Of a stretch of 64,000 nucleotides of DNA, positions 29,793 through 42,000 are shown one piece after another. Numbering within the stretch: the stretch's first letter is position 1; every line of letters starts with the position of its first letter. Origin of the DNA: Collimonas sp. PA-H2 (GTDB lineage Bacteria; Pseudomonadota; Gammaproteobacteria; Burkholderiales; Burkholderiaceae_D); assembly GCF_002564105.1 (NCBI RefSeq), contig NZ_PDBX01000001.1, forward strand, positions 1-64,000, read 5' to 3'. A program made the translations under genes and the position numbers. The notes beneath the pieces were generated by a model that had not been told where the DNA came from, made no database searches, and saw only the letters and a list, made by a program, of their open reading frames with translations.

Positions 29793-30323
29793 ATGCCGAC
29801 CCGTGAAGAAACCCTGGCGCAATGGCAGGCGCAGGAAACCGCCGTGCGCGTCAAACTGGCCGCTCCCGGCGTCGCCTCGCTGGAGCAGCTGAAGCAGTAC
29901 AGCGGTGTCGAGTTTTTACAACGCATCCTGGACGGCGAACTGCCGATACCGCCGATAGCGCAGACGCTGGATTTCACCCTGCTGGAAGCTGAGCCGGGCC
30001 GCGTAACGTTCCAAGGCACGCCGGGCATGCAGCACTACAACCCGCTCGGCAGCGTGCATGGCGGCTACTTTTGCACCTTGCTGGATTCGGCGCTGGGCTG
30101 CGCGGTGCAATCCACCCTGCCGAAAGGCAGCGGCTACACCACGCTGGAACTGAAGGTCAACCTGATCCGCGCGCTGACCGATAAGACCGGCCCGGTGCGC
30201 GCCATCGGCAAGGTGATACAGGTCGGCGGCAGGGTCGGCGTGGCGGAAGCCAATATCGTCGACGTCGATGGAAAAATTTATGCGCACGCCACTACCACTT
30301 GCCTGGTGTTTGCGCTACCATAG
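29793..30323 (+). CDS. PaaI-family hotdog thioesterase
   Basis: This 176-residue acyl-CoA thioesterase-like protein has a helical N-terminus of about 50 residues and a hotdog domain. The domain carries the 4HBT/PaaI motif NPLGSVHGGYFCTLLDSALGCAVQS and the closing segment GRVGVAEANIVDVDGKIYAHATTTCLVF. Such enzymes cleave acyl- or aryl-CoA esters in the cytoplasm; the substrate is not readable. AAAAGGAGA precedes the ATG. It is divergent from the lipase and upstream of the stand-alone condensation protein with a 339-base gap, so it is not clearly part of the NRPS locus. Confidence 0.88.
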   Translation: MPTREETLAQWQAQETAVRVKLAAPGVASLEQLKQYSGVEFLQRILDGELPIPPIAQTLDFTLLEAEPGRVTFQGTPGMQHYNPLGSVHGGYFCTLLDSALGCAVQSTLPKGSGYTTLELKVNLIRALTDKTGPVRAIGKVIQVGGRVGVAEANIVDVDGKIYAHATTTCLVFALP

Positions 30324-30662
30324 CAAGGTCGGCACGGCGCCTGGCGAGCAAGATGCAGCAAGCTTGCCGGGCCGCGCCCTATGCTCCGTAACACTTGCAT
30401 GATTTCCTGAAGTCAGCCACAGGCGATTGCCGCCTGCATCGGCACAACCATCTAACACCAATCACTGCTTTTAACTAGCTGTCACTTTTTATAGCTAGCA
30501 AAGCGGAAATCCAGCAGATATATTCTTTTGCGCCTGCAAACGGCCGGCGATACGCATCGACCATCCATTGCCGCGATGACTCAATCCGCATGGCTAACCT
30601 CGATGCCGTCAGCGCGCAGGCATACAGATCATTCCAGTTGCATTGATGATAGGGAGAACTGC
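30324..30662. other. 339-base gap upstream of the stand-alone condensation protein
   Basis: No gene, terminator with a T tract or repeat was identified. The plus-strand frame is open from 30528 but codes for non-protein-like sequence before the TTG start at 30663. Confidence 0.5.
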
Positions 30663-32114
30663 TTGAAAACCGTCGCCCACCCTGCTGCCGCGGCCGCGCT
30701 GACCACCAGTCAAATGGCTGCGTGGCTTAGCAAATCGGTCGCGCCTGGCTGCAATTTCAATTGCGCCGAAGCGGTCGATATTTTTGGCGAAGCTGATCTT
30801 GTGCTGCTGCTGACAGCGATGCAGACAGTGGCGGATGAAACCGAGTCCGCACGCGTGCGCCTGCTCGATACCGGATACCAGCCGCGACAGATCATCGAAC
30901 GGTATTTCAGCGGCGAATTGCCGTATCTTGATTTCAGCCGCGAGCGCGAGCCGGAGGCCGCGGCGGAAGCCTGGATGCACGCCGATTTCAGCCGCCCCAT
31001 CGATCCGCTGCGCGAGCGGCCATGGCTGTCGGCCTTGCTCCGCACGACCCGCAATCGCTACATCTGGTATCACCGCAGCCATCGCATCTTGCTGGACGGC
31101 TTTGACGGCGGCCTGATGGCGCATCGCCTGGCTGCCGTTTACAGCGCACTGGTGAAGAAGGATGCGGTCCCGGAAACACTGCCGCCGCCATCGATTGCGC
31201 AGCTGCTGCACGAAGAAAGCGCCTATCTCGTATCAAAAAGCTACGCACAAGATAAGCAATACTGGATGGAACGCCTCACGGATGCGCCCGCGCCGCTGAC
31301 CCTGGCCGCCCTTCAGCCAGCCGCTGGCGCCGGCATGCTGCGGCAGACGGTCCATTTTCCGGCTGCCGGCGTCAATGCTCTGCAGGACCTCGCGCGCAAG
31401 CTGGAGATCAGCTTGCCGCAACTGCTGACAGCCGTCACCTCAGCCTTTCTGTACCGCACCACCGGCGTGACGGACATGGTGGTCGGCGTGGCGACCAAGG
31501 CAGCCCGTGTGCTGCCGCTGCGGCTGGCGCTAAGCGCGGAACTGTCAATCGAACAGCTGATGCGCGATGTCGGCCGGCAGATGCGGAAAATCTTGCAGCA
31601 CCAGTCCTATCCCTGCGAAACGCTGCGCGATGAGCTGCATGGATTGCCCGCTGCAAGCTGCTTGTTCAGCACCGTGATCAAAGTCGAGTCCTATCACAGC
31701 AACTTGCAGTTCGGCAGCCACCCAGCCAGGCTGCGCAAGCTGTTTGCCGGTGGCGCCGAGGACTTGACTATCGCCATCCATGAGCGCGGCGCCGGCCAGG
31801 ACTTGCAGATTGACTTCGACGCCAATCCTGCCCTGCACAGCGCACAGATGCTGGCCGAACATCAGCGCCGGCTGCTCACCTTCCTGGCAGCGGCGACGCA
31901 TAGCCCGGCGCAGAAGATCGGCCAGCTGGAGCTGTCCGATGCGACCGGGCGCAAACATCTGCCGGCAAACCGCAACGATGCCGAACCCGCAGCCGCGGAC
32001 AGCAATCTGGCGCGCCTGATAGAAGAACAGCTCGCGCGCAACGAACAAGCCGCCACGCTGCATTTCGACGGCGAGCCGCTACCGCGGCGCAGCGCGGAAA
32101 ACACCCCTAATTGA
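30663..32114 (+). CDS. stand-alone NRPS condensation-domain protein with degenerate active site and adenylation stub
   Basis: This protein of about 483 residues is a single condensation domain of the EntF-like kind (RYIWYHRSHRILLDGFDGGLMAHRLAAVY). The catalytic HHxxxDG motif reads HRILLDG, so the second, catalytic histidine is Arg. The last 35 residues (NLARLIEEQLARNEQAATLHFDGEPL) match the first residues of an adenylation domain, where it stops. It is therefore either a fragment of a lost NRPS or a non-catalytic partner. The TTG at 30663 is chosen because GGGAG lies 6 bases upstream and protein-like sequence begins there. It converges on the NRPS gene, stops 58 bases apart. Confidence 0.75.
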   Translation: MKTVAHPAAAAALTTSQMAAWLSKSVAPGCNFNCAEAVDIFGEADLVLLLTAMQTVADETESARVRLLDTGYQPRQIIERYFSGELPYLDFSREREPEAAAEAWMHADFSRPIDPLRERPWLSALLRTTRNRYIWYHRSHRILLDGFDGGLMAHRLAAVYSALVKKDAVPETLPPPSIAQLLHEESAYLVSKSYAQDKQYWMERLTDAPAPLTLAALQPAAGAGMLRQTVHFPAAGVNALQDLARKLEISLPQLLTAVTSAFLYRTTGVTDMVVGVATKAARVLPLRLALSAELSIEQLMRDVGRQMRKILQHQSYPCETLRDELHGLPAASCLFSTVIKVESYHSNLQFGSHPARLRKLFAGGAEDLTIAIHERGAGQDLQIDFDANPALHSAQMLAEHQRRLLTFLAAATHSPAQKIGQLELSDATGRKHLPANRNDAEPAAADSNLARLIEEQLARNEQAATLHFDGEPLPRRSAENTPN

Positions 32115-32172
32115 TGATCGCCGCAGCGGCCCGGGCAAATTCTGCTTGAGCCGCCGCGCGGCATGACGCCGC

Positions 32173-33000
32173 TCAAAGCTGGAGCGTCGCCACCTTCCCT
32201 TCCAGCCTTGCCGGTTGCAGCGCTATATTCAGCACCTGCGCAAAGACCTCGATATGCGGCGAAATCATCATCGACTGATGCGTTCCCGGCACCGGGAACA
32301 GCCGCAGCTGCAGCTCCGACAGCACCTCGCCCCAGCCGCGCAGCGGCTCGTTGACAGTATCACCCACGGCGCTGTAATAGTGCACCGGAACAGCTATCGG
32401 CTGCGCTTTATAGTCACTATAGGCGCGGATGATGGTGCGGCTGTTTTCCATCAGCTGCAGCAGGCCTTGCAGGGAAAAGCCGGCCGGGAATAAGCCGCTG
32501 CGCCTTGCCATCTGCAGCAGAGTCTGGATATCGACGTCGGCGGCGATCGCTTTCAGCTGGTCCATCGCCCCCCGCAGCAGCGGATCATTGCTGGCGGCGG
32601 CTTCCAGCAATGTCAGCATCAGCTGCTTGTCGCCCAGCTTCTCTTCTCGCTCGTCGTCGTCGCCGATAGAGCAATGGGTGTCGAACAAGCCGACGAACTC
32701 GACCTGTTCGCCGTCCTTGATGAACTGCTGCGCTACCTCATACGCCAGCACGCCGCCAAAGGACCAGCCAGCCAGGCGGTAAGGCCCGCTCGGCTGCACC
32801 GCGCGTATCAGTTCCAGCATGCGCGTCGCCATGCTCCCCACGCTCAGCAGCGGCGTTTCTTCTGGTGGCAGCGGCGGCAAGCCGTATACCGGGATGCCCG
32901 GATCGACGTGCACCGCCAGCATGTGCGCATAGATCAGCAATCCGGAACCCTCGTGCATCAGGAACAAGGGCCGCTGACGGCCGCCGGCGCGCACCAGCAC
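32173..33000 (-). other. NRPS terminal type I thioesterase domain
   Basis: This alpha/beta hydrolase domain (about 5350-5624) opens RPLFLMHEGSG. It has the nucleophile Ser5429 in YRLAGWSFGGVLAYEVA, an acid in FVGLFDTH and the histidine in PGTHQSMM near the end. It releases the peptide by hydrolysis or macrocyclization; which one cannot be read. A Thr or Ser side chain, or an acyl hydroxyl, could serve as nucleophile. Confidence 0.85.
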
Positions 33001-36000
33001 CGCCGCATTCTCGGTTTCCAGCGGATTCAGCTGCGCTATATGCTGGGCCAGCGCGGCCACGGTCGGATAGGTAAACACATCGCTGGCTGAAATCCGCACG
33101 CCCTTTTTCTTCAGCAGAGTCACCACTTGCAGTATCGACAGCGAATGGCCGCCCAGCGCGAAGAAATTGTCGTGCCGGCCGATGCGGGCAATCTGCAGCA
33201 GCTCCGACCAGATCTCGGCCAGCGCAACTTCGATTTCCCCCTCCGGCGCCGCGTAGCCGCCAACCGCATAGGCATCCGCTTCCGGCGCCGGCAACCGCTT
33301 GCGGTCCACCTTGCCATTGGCCGTCAGCGGCAGCACCGCCAGCGTGACATAGGCCGCCGGCACCATGTACTCAGGCATGCTGGCGCTCAGGTAGGAGCGC
33401 AGGGTTTCCACACTCACATCTTCATTGACAGCGATATAGGCGACCAGGCGTCGCTCTGCCAGATTATCCTGGCGCGCCATCACTACTACCTCGCGGATCG
33501 CCGGATGCAAGGCCAACCGTGCTTCGATCTCTCCCAGCTCGATGCGGAAGCCGCGGATTTTGACCTGGAAGTCATTGCGGCCCAGATGCACCAGATTGCC
33601 GTCTCCTTGCCAGCGCCCGAGGTCGCCGGTGCGGTACAGCAGCGCACCGGCTCGGCCGCTGAAACGGTCGGCAATAAAACGCTCCGCCGTCAGCTCTTCC
33701 CGGTTCAGATAGCCACGGGCGACGCCTGCACCGCCGATATAGATTTCACCCGCAACGCCGACCGGCACCGGCTCCCCTTGCGCATCCAGCAGATACACCT
33801 GGGTATTGGCGATCGGCCGGCCTATCGGTATGGTCCCCTGAGCCAGGTCGATCGCGGCAATTTCATAGGTGGTGGCGTAGGTCGTGGTTTCAGTCGGTCC
33901 GTAGCAGTGAATCAGATGCCGCGGCTTGCCGGCTGCCAGCACGCGCGCAAAAGCAGCCGGATCGCAACGCTCCCCTCCGGTCAGCAGGAAGCGCAAGCGG
34001 CTGAATGCGTCCGGCACGATCGCCGCGCATTGGTTGAACACCGCCGTGGTCAGGAATAACGTGGTGACGCCTTGCTGTTCCAGCGCGTCGGCAAAGCGCA
34101 GCGGATCGAGAAATACCTCTTTATCGATCACGACCACCCGCCCGCCATTCAGCAAGGCGCCCCAGATTTCCATGGTGGAGGCGTCGAAAGCCGGATTGGC
34201 GGCGAAGGCGATGCGGTCGCTGACGTCAAATGCCGCATAGCCGTTCTCCAATACCAGGCGCTTGATGCCGCGATGCGGCACCAGCACCCCTTTCGGATGC
34301 CCGGTCGAACCCGAGGTGTACATGATGTAGGCAATCGTCTCGTCGTCGCCGCCCGGCGCCAGATTGTCGGCAGCATAGGCGCTGGCCGGGACCTGGTCCA
34401 GGTTGATCCTGGTCAGCGCAGCCTGTGCCGGCCAGTGGCCGTCGCTGAGCGCCAGCAGTACGCTGGCGCCGCTGTCTTTAGCCATGAAAATCTTGCGCTC
34501 GTCCGGCAAGGCGGGATCCAGCGGCACATAGGCGGCGCCGCACTTGAGAATCGCCAGTTCGGCAACAATCAGCGGCAAGGACCGCTCCAGTTGCAGCGCC
34601 ACCCGGTCGTTGCGCCTGACGCCCAGCTGACGCAAGTGATGCGCCAGCTGGTTGGCCTGACGGTTGAGCTCGGCATAACTCAACTGATGGGCGCCATGCA
34701 CCGCCGCGATGGCATCCGGCGTCTGCGCCGCCTGCGCCTCGAACAGCTGCGGCAGCAAGGGCGCCGGATTGACGGCGTCGGTCTGGTTCCAGCTCGTCAC
34801 TATCCGCTCGCGCTCGGTTGCGCTGATGAGCGGCAGGCTTGCGATCTGCCGGCTGTCGTCGCTGACCATTGCTTGCAGCAGACACTGCCAATAGCCCAGA
34901 TAACGCTCGGCCGTGCCGCGTTCGAACAAGGCGGTGGCATACTCCAGCACGCCGGCAATCACATCGCCGGACTCTTCCAGCGACAAGGTCAGGTCGAATT
35001 TTGCCGTCACTTGCTGGTAAGGCAGCTGCGTCAGTTCCAGGCCCGGCAGCTGCAGCTTGCCTTGCGGCGCGTTCTGCCACGCAAACATTACCTGGAACAA
35101 GGGACTATGCGCCATGCTGCGCACCGGATGGGTATGTTCGACCACCTGCTCGAACGGAATTTCCTGGTGCTGCTGCGCCGCCAGCGACTGTTGCTTGACG
35201 TGTTCCAGCAGAGTGCCCACCGTGGCCTGCTCCGGCAGGCGGATACGCAGCGCCAGCGTGTTGACGAAGAAGCCGATCAAGCCTTCCACTTCCTGCTGGT
35301 TGCGGTTCGCCGCCGGCGTGCCGATGACCACATCGTCCTGTCCCGCCAGCCGGCCCAGCAGCAGGGCCCAGCTGCTCAGCAGCGTCATGTGCAAGGTGCT
35401 GCCATGGCGCTGGCTCAAGGCCTTGAGCTTTTTAGTCAGGTCTTGATCCAGCGCCGTCGTTATCCAGGCGCCGGCATAGTCTTGCTGCAGCGGACGAGAG
35501 TAATCGGTCGGCAATTCCAGTAAGCTCGGCGCGCCCGCCAGATTTTCTTTCCAATACGCGGTCTGCTGTTCCAGCACAGTGCCGCTCATCCAGCGCCGCT
35601 GCCACGCTGCGTAATCCGGATACTGCACCGCCAGCGGCGGCAAGGGATCGTGTTCACCCTGCCGGTAGGCGTTGTACAGCGCGCTGATTTCATTGAGCAG
35701 CACTGCGATCGACCAGCCGTCCGAAACGATATGGTGCATCGTGATCAGCAGCGTATGCTGGGTACGCGTCTCCTGCAGCAGACGGCCGCGGATCAGCGGC
35801 CCTTGCGCCAGATCGAACGGCGTCGCCGCTTCTTCCGCGATCAGGCGTTCCCGCTCCGCATCGCGCTCCGGATGATGCCGCAAGTCCTGCTCCAGCAGCT
35901 GGAAATGGCCGAGATCCGCCGCCTTGACGCGCTGTATTACATCTCTGCCTACATCCTTGCCGTCGGCGGCGGCAAAGCTGGTGCGCAGCGCTTCATGGCG

Positions 36001-39000
36001 GAATACCAGCCGCTCCAGCGCCTGCACCAGCGCCACCCGGTCGAGCTCGCCGCGCAGCTGCAAGGCTAGCGGAACATGGTAAGCCTGGCGCACCTCGCCC
36101 ATCTGCTCCAGGAACCATAGCCGCTGCTGGGCAAACGACAGCTGTTCCCGTTCGGCCCCGCTGGCGATCGTGATCACCGGCCGGATGCTGGTATCGCTGC
36201 CGGATAATCCGGCAGCGAAATCGGCAAGGAAAGGATGCATGAAGACGGCGCTCAAGGCCACTTCGACGCCGAATGTCTGCCGCAGCCGCGAAATCATCTG
36301 CACCGCCAGCAGCGAATGGCCACCGAGCGAGAAGAAGTTGTCGTGACGGCCGACGCGCTCGATTTTCAGCAGCTCCGACCAGATCGCCGCCAGCGCAATT
36401 TCCGTCTCGCCCAGTGGTGCGGCATATGCGTTGGCTGCATAGGCAGCGCCATCCGGCGCCGGGAGATTCGTGCGGTCCAGCTTGCCGTTCGCCGTCAGCG
36501 GCAAGGCGGTCAGCGTGACGTATGCTGCCGGCACCATGTAGTCCGGCAGGTTGACGCTCAGATGTGCGCGCAGGGCTTCCGCATTGACTTCTTCATTGTC
36601 CACGCAATTGAGCACAATATAGGCCACCAGGCGCTTGTCGCCCGGGACATCTTCCCGCGCAATCACTACAGCCTCGCGGATCGCTGCATGCAGCGTCAAT
36701 TGTGCCTCGATCTCGCCCAATTCGATGCGGAAGCCGCGGATCTTGACCTGGAAGTCGTTGCGGCCCAGGTACAGCAGGTTGCCGTCGGCCTGCCAGCGCG
36801 CCAGATCGCCGGTCTTGTACAAGCGTGCTCCAGCCACTTGCGAGAAGCGGTCGGCGACGAAACGCTGCGCGCTCAGTTCCGGCTGGTTCAGGTAGCCGCG
36901 CGCAACCTGCACGCCGCCGATGTGCAGCTCGCCGGCGACACCCGGCGGCGTCGGCTCGCCTAGCGCATCGAGAACGTAAATGCTGGTATTCGCGATCGGC
37001 TTGCCGATAGGGATTGCGCTCCTGCCGTCTCCGGCAACACAAGTCCAGGCCGTCACATCCACTGCGGCTTCGGTAGGTCCGTACAGATTATGCAGCTGGG
37101 CGTGCGGTAGCAGTGCATGGAAGCTGTGGGCGAGCGAGGCCGGCAGCGCCTCGCCGCTGCACATCACCCGCACAATGCTGCTGCAGGCTGCCGCCTGGTC
37201 ATGGGCGGCAAACACCTGCAGCATCGATGGCACGAAGTGCAGCGTGGTGACGCCGGCAGAGCGGATGATCTCGCTCAGGTAGGCCGGATCCTTGTGCCCC
37301 TCCGGCCTGGCCATCACCAATTTGGCGCCGATCATCAGCGGCCAAAAGAATTCCCACACCGAGACGTCGAAACTGAAAGGTGTCTTTTGCAGCACCACGT
37401 CGTGCTGCTGCAGTCCATAAGCCTGCTGCATCCATAGCATGCGGTTGACTACGCCGCGATGCTCGTTCATCACGCCCTTCGGCTTCCCGGTCGAGCCCGA
37501 GGTGTAGATCACATATGCCAGATCCGACGGCGTCAGATGGCTGCTGTCGGGATTGTGCCACGGGTATCCGCTCCAGCTTGGCGCCTGCAGGTCCAGCAGC
37601 GGCAAATCCGCTGCTATCGATGCCTTGACCTGCTGCCAGCCGCCGGCAATCCCGGCCTGCGTCAGCACCACGCGCGGCGCGCTGTCGCTCAGCATGTGCG
37701 CCAGGCGCTCCGCCGGATAGGCCGGATCCAGCGGCACATAGGCGGCACCCGCCTTCAGCACTGCCAGCAAGGCAATCACCATTTCCAGGCTGCGTTCGGC
37801 GCAAATCGCCACCCTGTCGTCTGGTTTGACGCCCAGTTCGCGCAGGTAGTGCGCCAACTGGTTGGCCTGGCGGTTCAGTTCGGCGTAGCTCAGCTGTTGT
37901 CCGCCCTGTTCTACCGCCACCGCATCTGGCGTACGCGCCGCCTGTGCTTCGCACAGCTGATGCAGCAAAGATTCGCGCTCCGGATACCTCGTCTCGGTCG
38001 CATTCCACGCCGCCAGCGTCTGCCGCTCCGTCTCGCCCAGCAGGGGCAGACTGGCGATCTGCTGCGTATCGTCGCTGGCCATCGCTTCCAGCAGACGATG
38101 CCAATAGCCGAGATAACGTTCCACCGTACCTCGTTCGAACAAGGCTGTGGCATATTCCAGCGAGCCTGCGACCACCTCGCCCGCTTCGCCCAACGACAAG
38201 GTAAGGTCGAATTTTGCCGTCACCTGCCTGAGCGCCAGCGGCGTCAGTTCCAGGCCAGAGAGCTGCAGCCTGCCTTGCGGTGCGTTCTGCCAGGCAAACA
38301 TCGCCTGGAACAAGGGGCTGTGCGCCATGCTGCGCACCGGATTGGCATGCTCCACCACCTGCTCGAACGGGACTTCCTGATGATGCTGGGCTGCCAGCGA
38401 CTGCTGCTTGACGTGCTCCAGCAGAGTTGCCACCGTAGCCTGTTCCGGCAGATGGATACGTAGCGCCAGCGTATTGACGAAGAAGCCGATCAGGCCCTCA
38501 ACTTCTTGCTGGCTGCGGTTCGCCGCCGGCGTGCCGATGACCACATCGTCCTGCCCCGCCAGCCGGCCCAGCAGCAGGGCCCAACTGCTCAGCAGCGTCA
38601 TGTACAGGGTGCTGCCGTGGCGCTGGCTCAAGGCCTTCAGTTTGCGCGTCAGCGCGGCGTCCAGCGTTGTCTCGATGCTGGCGCCAGCATAGTCTTGCTG
38701 CGCCGGCCGCGGATAGTCGGTCGGTAGTTCGAGCAGGGTCGGGGCTCCTGTCAGGCGGTGTTTCCAGTAGGCGGTCTGCTGTTCCAGCACGGCGCCGCTC
38801 ATCCAGCGCCGCTGCCATGCCGCGTAATCCGGATACTGTACCGCCAGGGCTGGCAGCGGATCATGCTGCCCTAGCAGATAGGCGTTGTAGAGTGCGCTGA
38901 TTTCATCCAGCAGCAGGCCGGTCGACCAGCCATCCGAAACGATATGATGGGTAGTGATCAGCAGCGTGTGCTGGGTCCGCGTCTCTTGCAGCAGGAGGCC

Positions 39001-42000
39001 GCGGATCAGAGGGCCACGAGCCAGATCGAAAGGCTTGGACGCTTCTTCGACAAGCAGGCGCTCGCATTCCTCCTCGCGTTCCGGATGATGGCGCAAATCG
39101 TGTTCCAGCAGCTGGAAATGACTGAGTTCCGCCGCCGCTACGCGCTGTATCGCAGCCTGGCCTTCCATGGCGACAAAGCTGGTGCGCAGTGCTTCATGGC
39201 GGAACACCAGCCGCTCCAGCGCCTGCACCAGAGCCACCCGGTCGAGTTCGCCGCGCAACTGCACGCCCAGCGGAATGTGATAGGCATGGCTGACTCCGCC
39301 CATCTGCTCCAGGAACCACAAGCGTTGCTGCGCAAACGATAATTGCTCGCGCTCTGCTGCGCTGGCCACTGTCAGCGGCGGCCGCACGCTGGACGCGCCA
39401 GCCAGCAGCTGCGCGGAGAAGTCCAGCAGCACCGGATGCGCAAACAAGGTGCTGATCGCCACCTCGATATCGAATGCCTGCCGGATGCGCGAAATCATCT
39501 GCACCGCCACCAGCGAATGACCGCCGAGCGAGAAGAAATTGTCGTGGCGGCCGATGCGGCCGACCCGCAGCAGCTGCGACCAGATCGCCGCCATGACGGC
39601 TTCCGTTGCGCCTTCAGGCGCCGCATAACCGCTCACCGCAAACGCCTCCGCCTCGGGCGCGGGCAGGTTCTTGCGATCCAGCTTGCCGTTCCGCGTCAGC
39701 GGCAGCTCTGCCAGCGAGACATAAGCTGCCGGCACCATGTACTCAGGCATGCTGACGCTCAGATAGGAGCGCAGCGCTGCGGCAGCGATCTCTTCGTTGG
39801 CGACGATATAGGCCACCAGGCGCTTGTCGCCAGGACTATCCTCGCGCGCCATCACGACTGCCTCGCGGATCGCCGGATGCGATGCCAGCTTGGCTTCGAT
39901 CTCGCCCAGCTCGATGCGGAAGCCGCGGATCTTGACCTGGAAATCGTTGCGTCCCAGATGCACCAGATTGCCATCTCCCTGCCAGCGCGCCAGGTCGCCG
40001 GTGCGGTATAGCAACGCGCCGGGGCGGCCGCCGAAACGGTCGGGAATAAAGCGCTCCGCCGTCAGCTCTTCCCGGTTCAGATAGCCGCGCGCTATGCCTG
40101 CGCCACCGATATATATCTCGCCGGCGACGCCGACCGGCACCGGCTCCCCTTGCGCATCCAGCAGATACACCTGGGTGCTGGCGATCGGCCGGCCTATCGG
40201 TACGGTCGCCTCAGCGGCAACGATGGCAGTCACTTCATAAGTCGTGGCGTAGGTGGTCGCTTCGGTCGGTCCGTAGCAGTGAATCAGATGCTGCGGCTTG
40301 CCCGCCTCCAGCACGCGCGCAAAGGCGGCCGGGTCGCAGCGCTCGCCCCCGGTCAGCAGGAAGCGCAAGCGGCTGAACGCCTCCGGCACGATCGCCGCGC
40401 ATTGATTGAACACCGCCGTGGTCAGGAACAGGGTGGTGATGCCTTGCTGTTCGAGCTTGCCGGCCAGTTGCAGCGGGTCGAGAAACACCTCTTTATCGAT
40501 CACGACCACCCGCCCGCCATTCAGCAAAGCGCCCCAGATTTCCATGGTCGAGGCGTCGAAAGCCGGATTGGCGGCGAAGGCGATGCGGTCGCTGGCGTCA
40601 AATGCAGCGTAGCCGTTCTCCAATACCAGGCGCTTGACGCCGCGATGCGGCACCAGCACCCCTTTCGGCTGCCCGGTCGAGCCCGAGGTATACATGATGT
40701 AGGCAATCGTCTCGTCATCGCCGCCCGGCGTCAGGTTGTCGGCGGCATAGGCGCTGGCTGGGATCTGGTCCAGATTGATCCTGGTCAGCGCGGCCTGCAC
40801 CGGCCAGTGATCGCCGCTGAACGCCAGCAGCACGCTGGCGCTGCTGTCTTTAGCCATGAAAATCTTGCGTTCCTCCGGCAAGCTGGCGTCCACCGGCAGA
40901 TAGGCGGCGCCGCACTTGAGTACCGCCAGCATCGCGACAACCAGCGATAGGGAGCGCTCCAGCTGCAGCACCACCCGGTCATTGCGTTTGACGCCTAGCT
41001 GCCGCAAATGATGCGCCAGCTGATTGGCCAGGCGATTCAGTTCGGCATAGCTCAGCTGCGCCGGACCATGCACTACCGCCACTGATTGCGGCGCTTTCGC
41101 TGCCTGCGCCTCGAACAGTTGCGGCAGCAGCTGCGCCGGATGTTGCACCTGCGTCGCGTTCCAGGCCTTGATTACCTGATGTTTTTCCTCGGCCGGCATG
41201 ACATCGATGCTGCTGATGGCGCACTCAGGCGTCGCTTCCAATGCCGTCACCAGCCCTGCCAATGCCTGCGCCATGAAACTGCACACCCGCATTGCCCCTA
41301 CCATAGGTGTGACTTGCGCGGTCAGAGCGAAGCCAGCTCCCAGGTCGTCGACCGACAGGCTCAAGGGATAGTTGCTGCGCTCTTCTCCCGAAATCTGGGT
41401 AATTCCCTCCCAGATCGCCTGCTCCGCAGCCGAGGCTTCACCGAGCACGCTGTGACGGTAGTTGAGCAGGGCCGAGAACAGCGGCTGCGGCGCGGCAATC
41501 GCACTGGCCCGTTGCGCCAGCGCCAGCGAAGCATGTTCATGTTCCATCAGTTGCGCCAGCAAGGCATGCGCATGTCGCACGCTGGCCGCCGCTCCCTGCG
41601 TATCGATATTGAGCCGCAACGGCAAGGTATTGACCAGCAAGCCCATCATGCGGTCGGCTCCCTCGCCGCCCTGCATGCGGCCGAACAGCACCGTGCCGAA
41701 CACCACATCGCTGCGGCCGGCGACCCGCGCCAGCACCTGCGCCCAGGCCAGGTGGCAGAGGCTGGCGGCGCCCACGCCCAGCTGTCGCGCCTGCTTTCGC
41801 AAACGTTGCGACAGCGCTGCGCTGAGCCGCACGTGGCCTTCTTCCAGGCCGCCGCCGTCGCCGTGCACCTCCAGCAAGCCGAACGGCGCTGTCGGTTCGT
41901 CGACATCGCCCAGCATCTGGCGAAAGAAAGCTTCATGAACCTCAATGTCGCCGCCCAGCCTGGCTTGCGCCACATAGTTGCGGAACTGCAGCGGCGCCGG

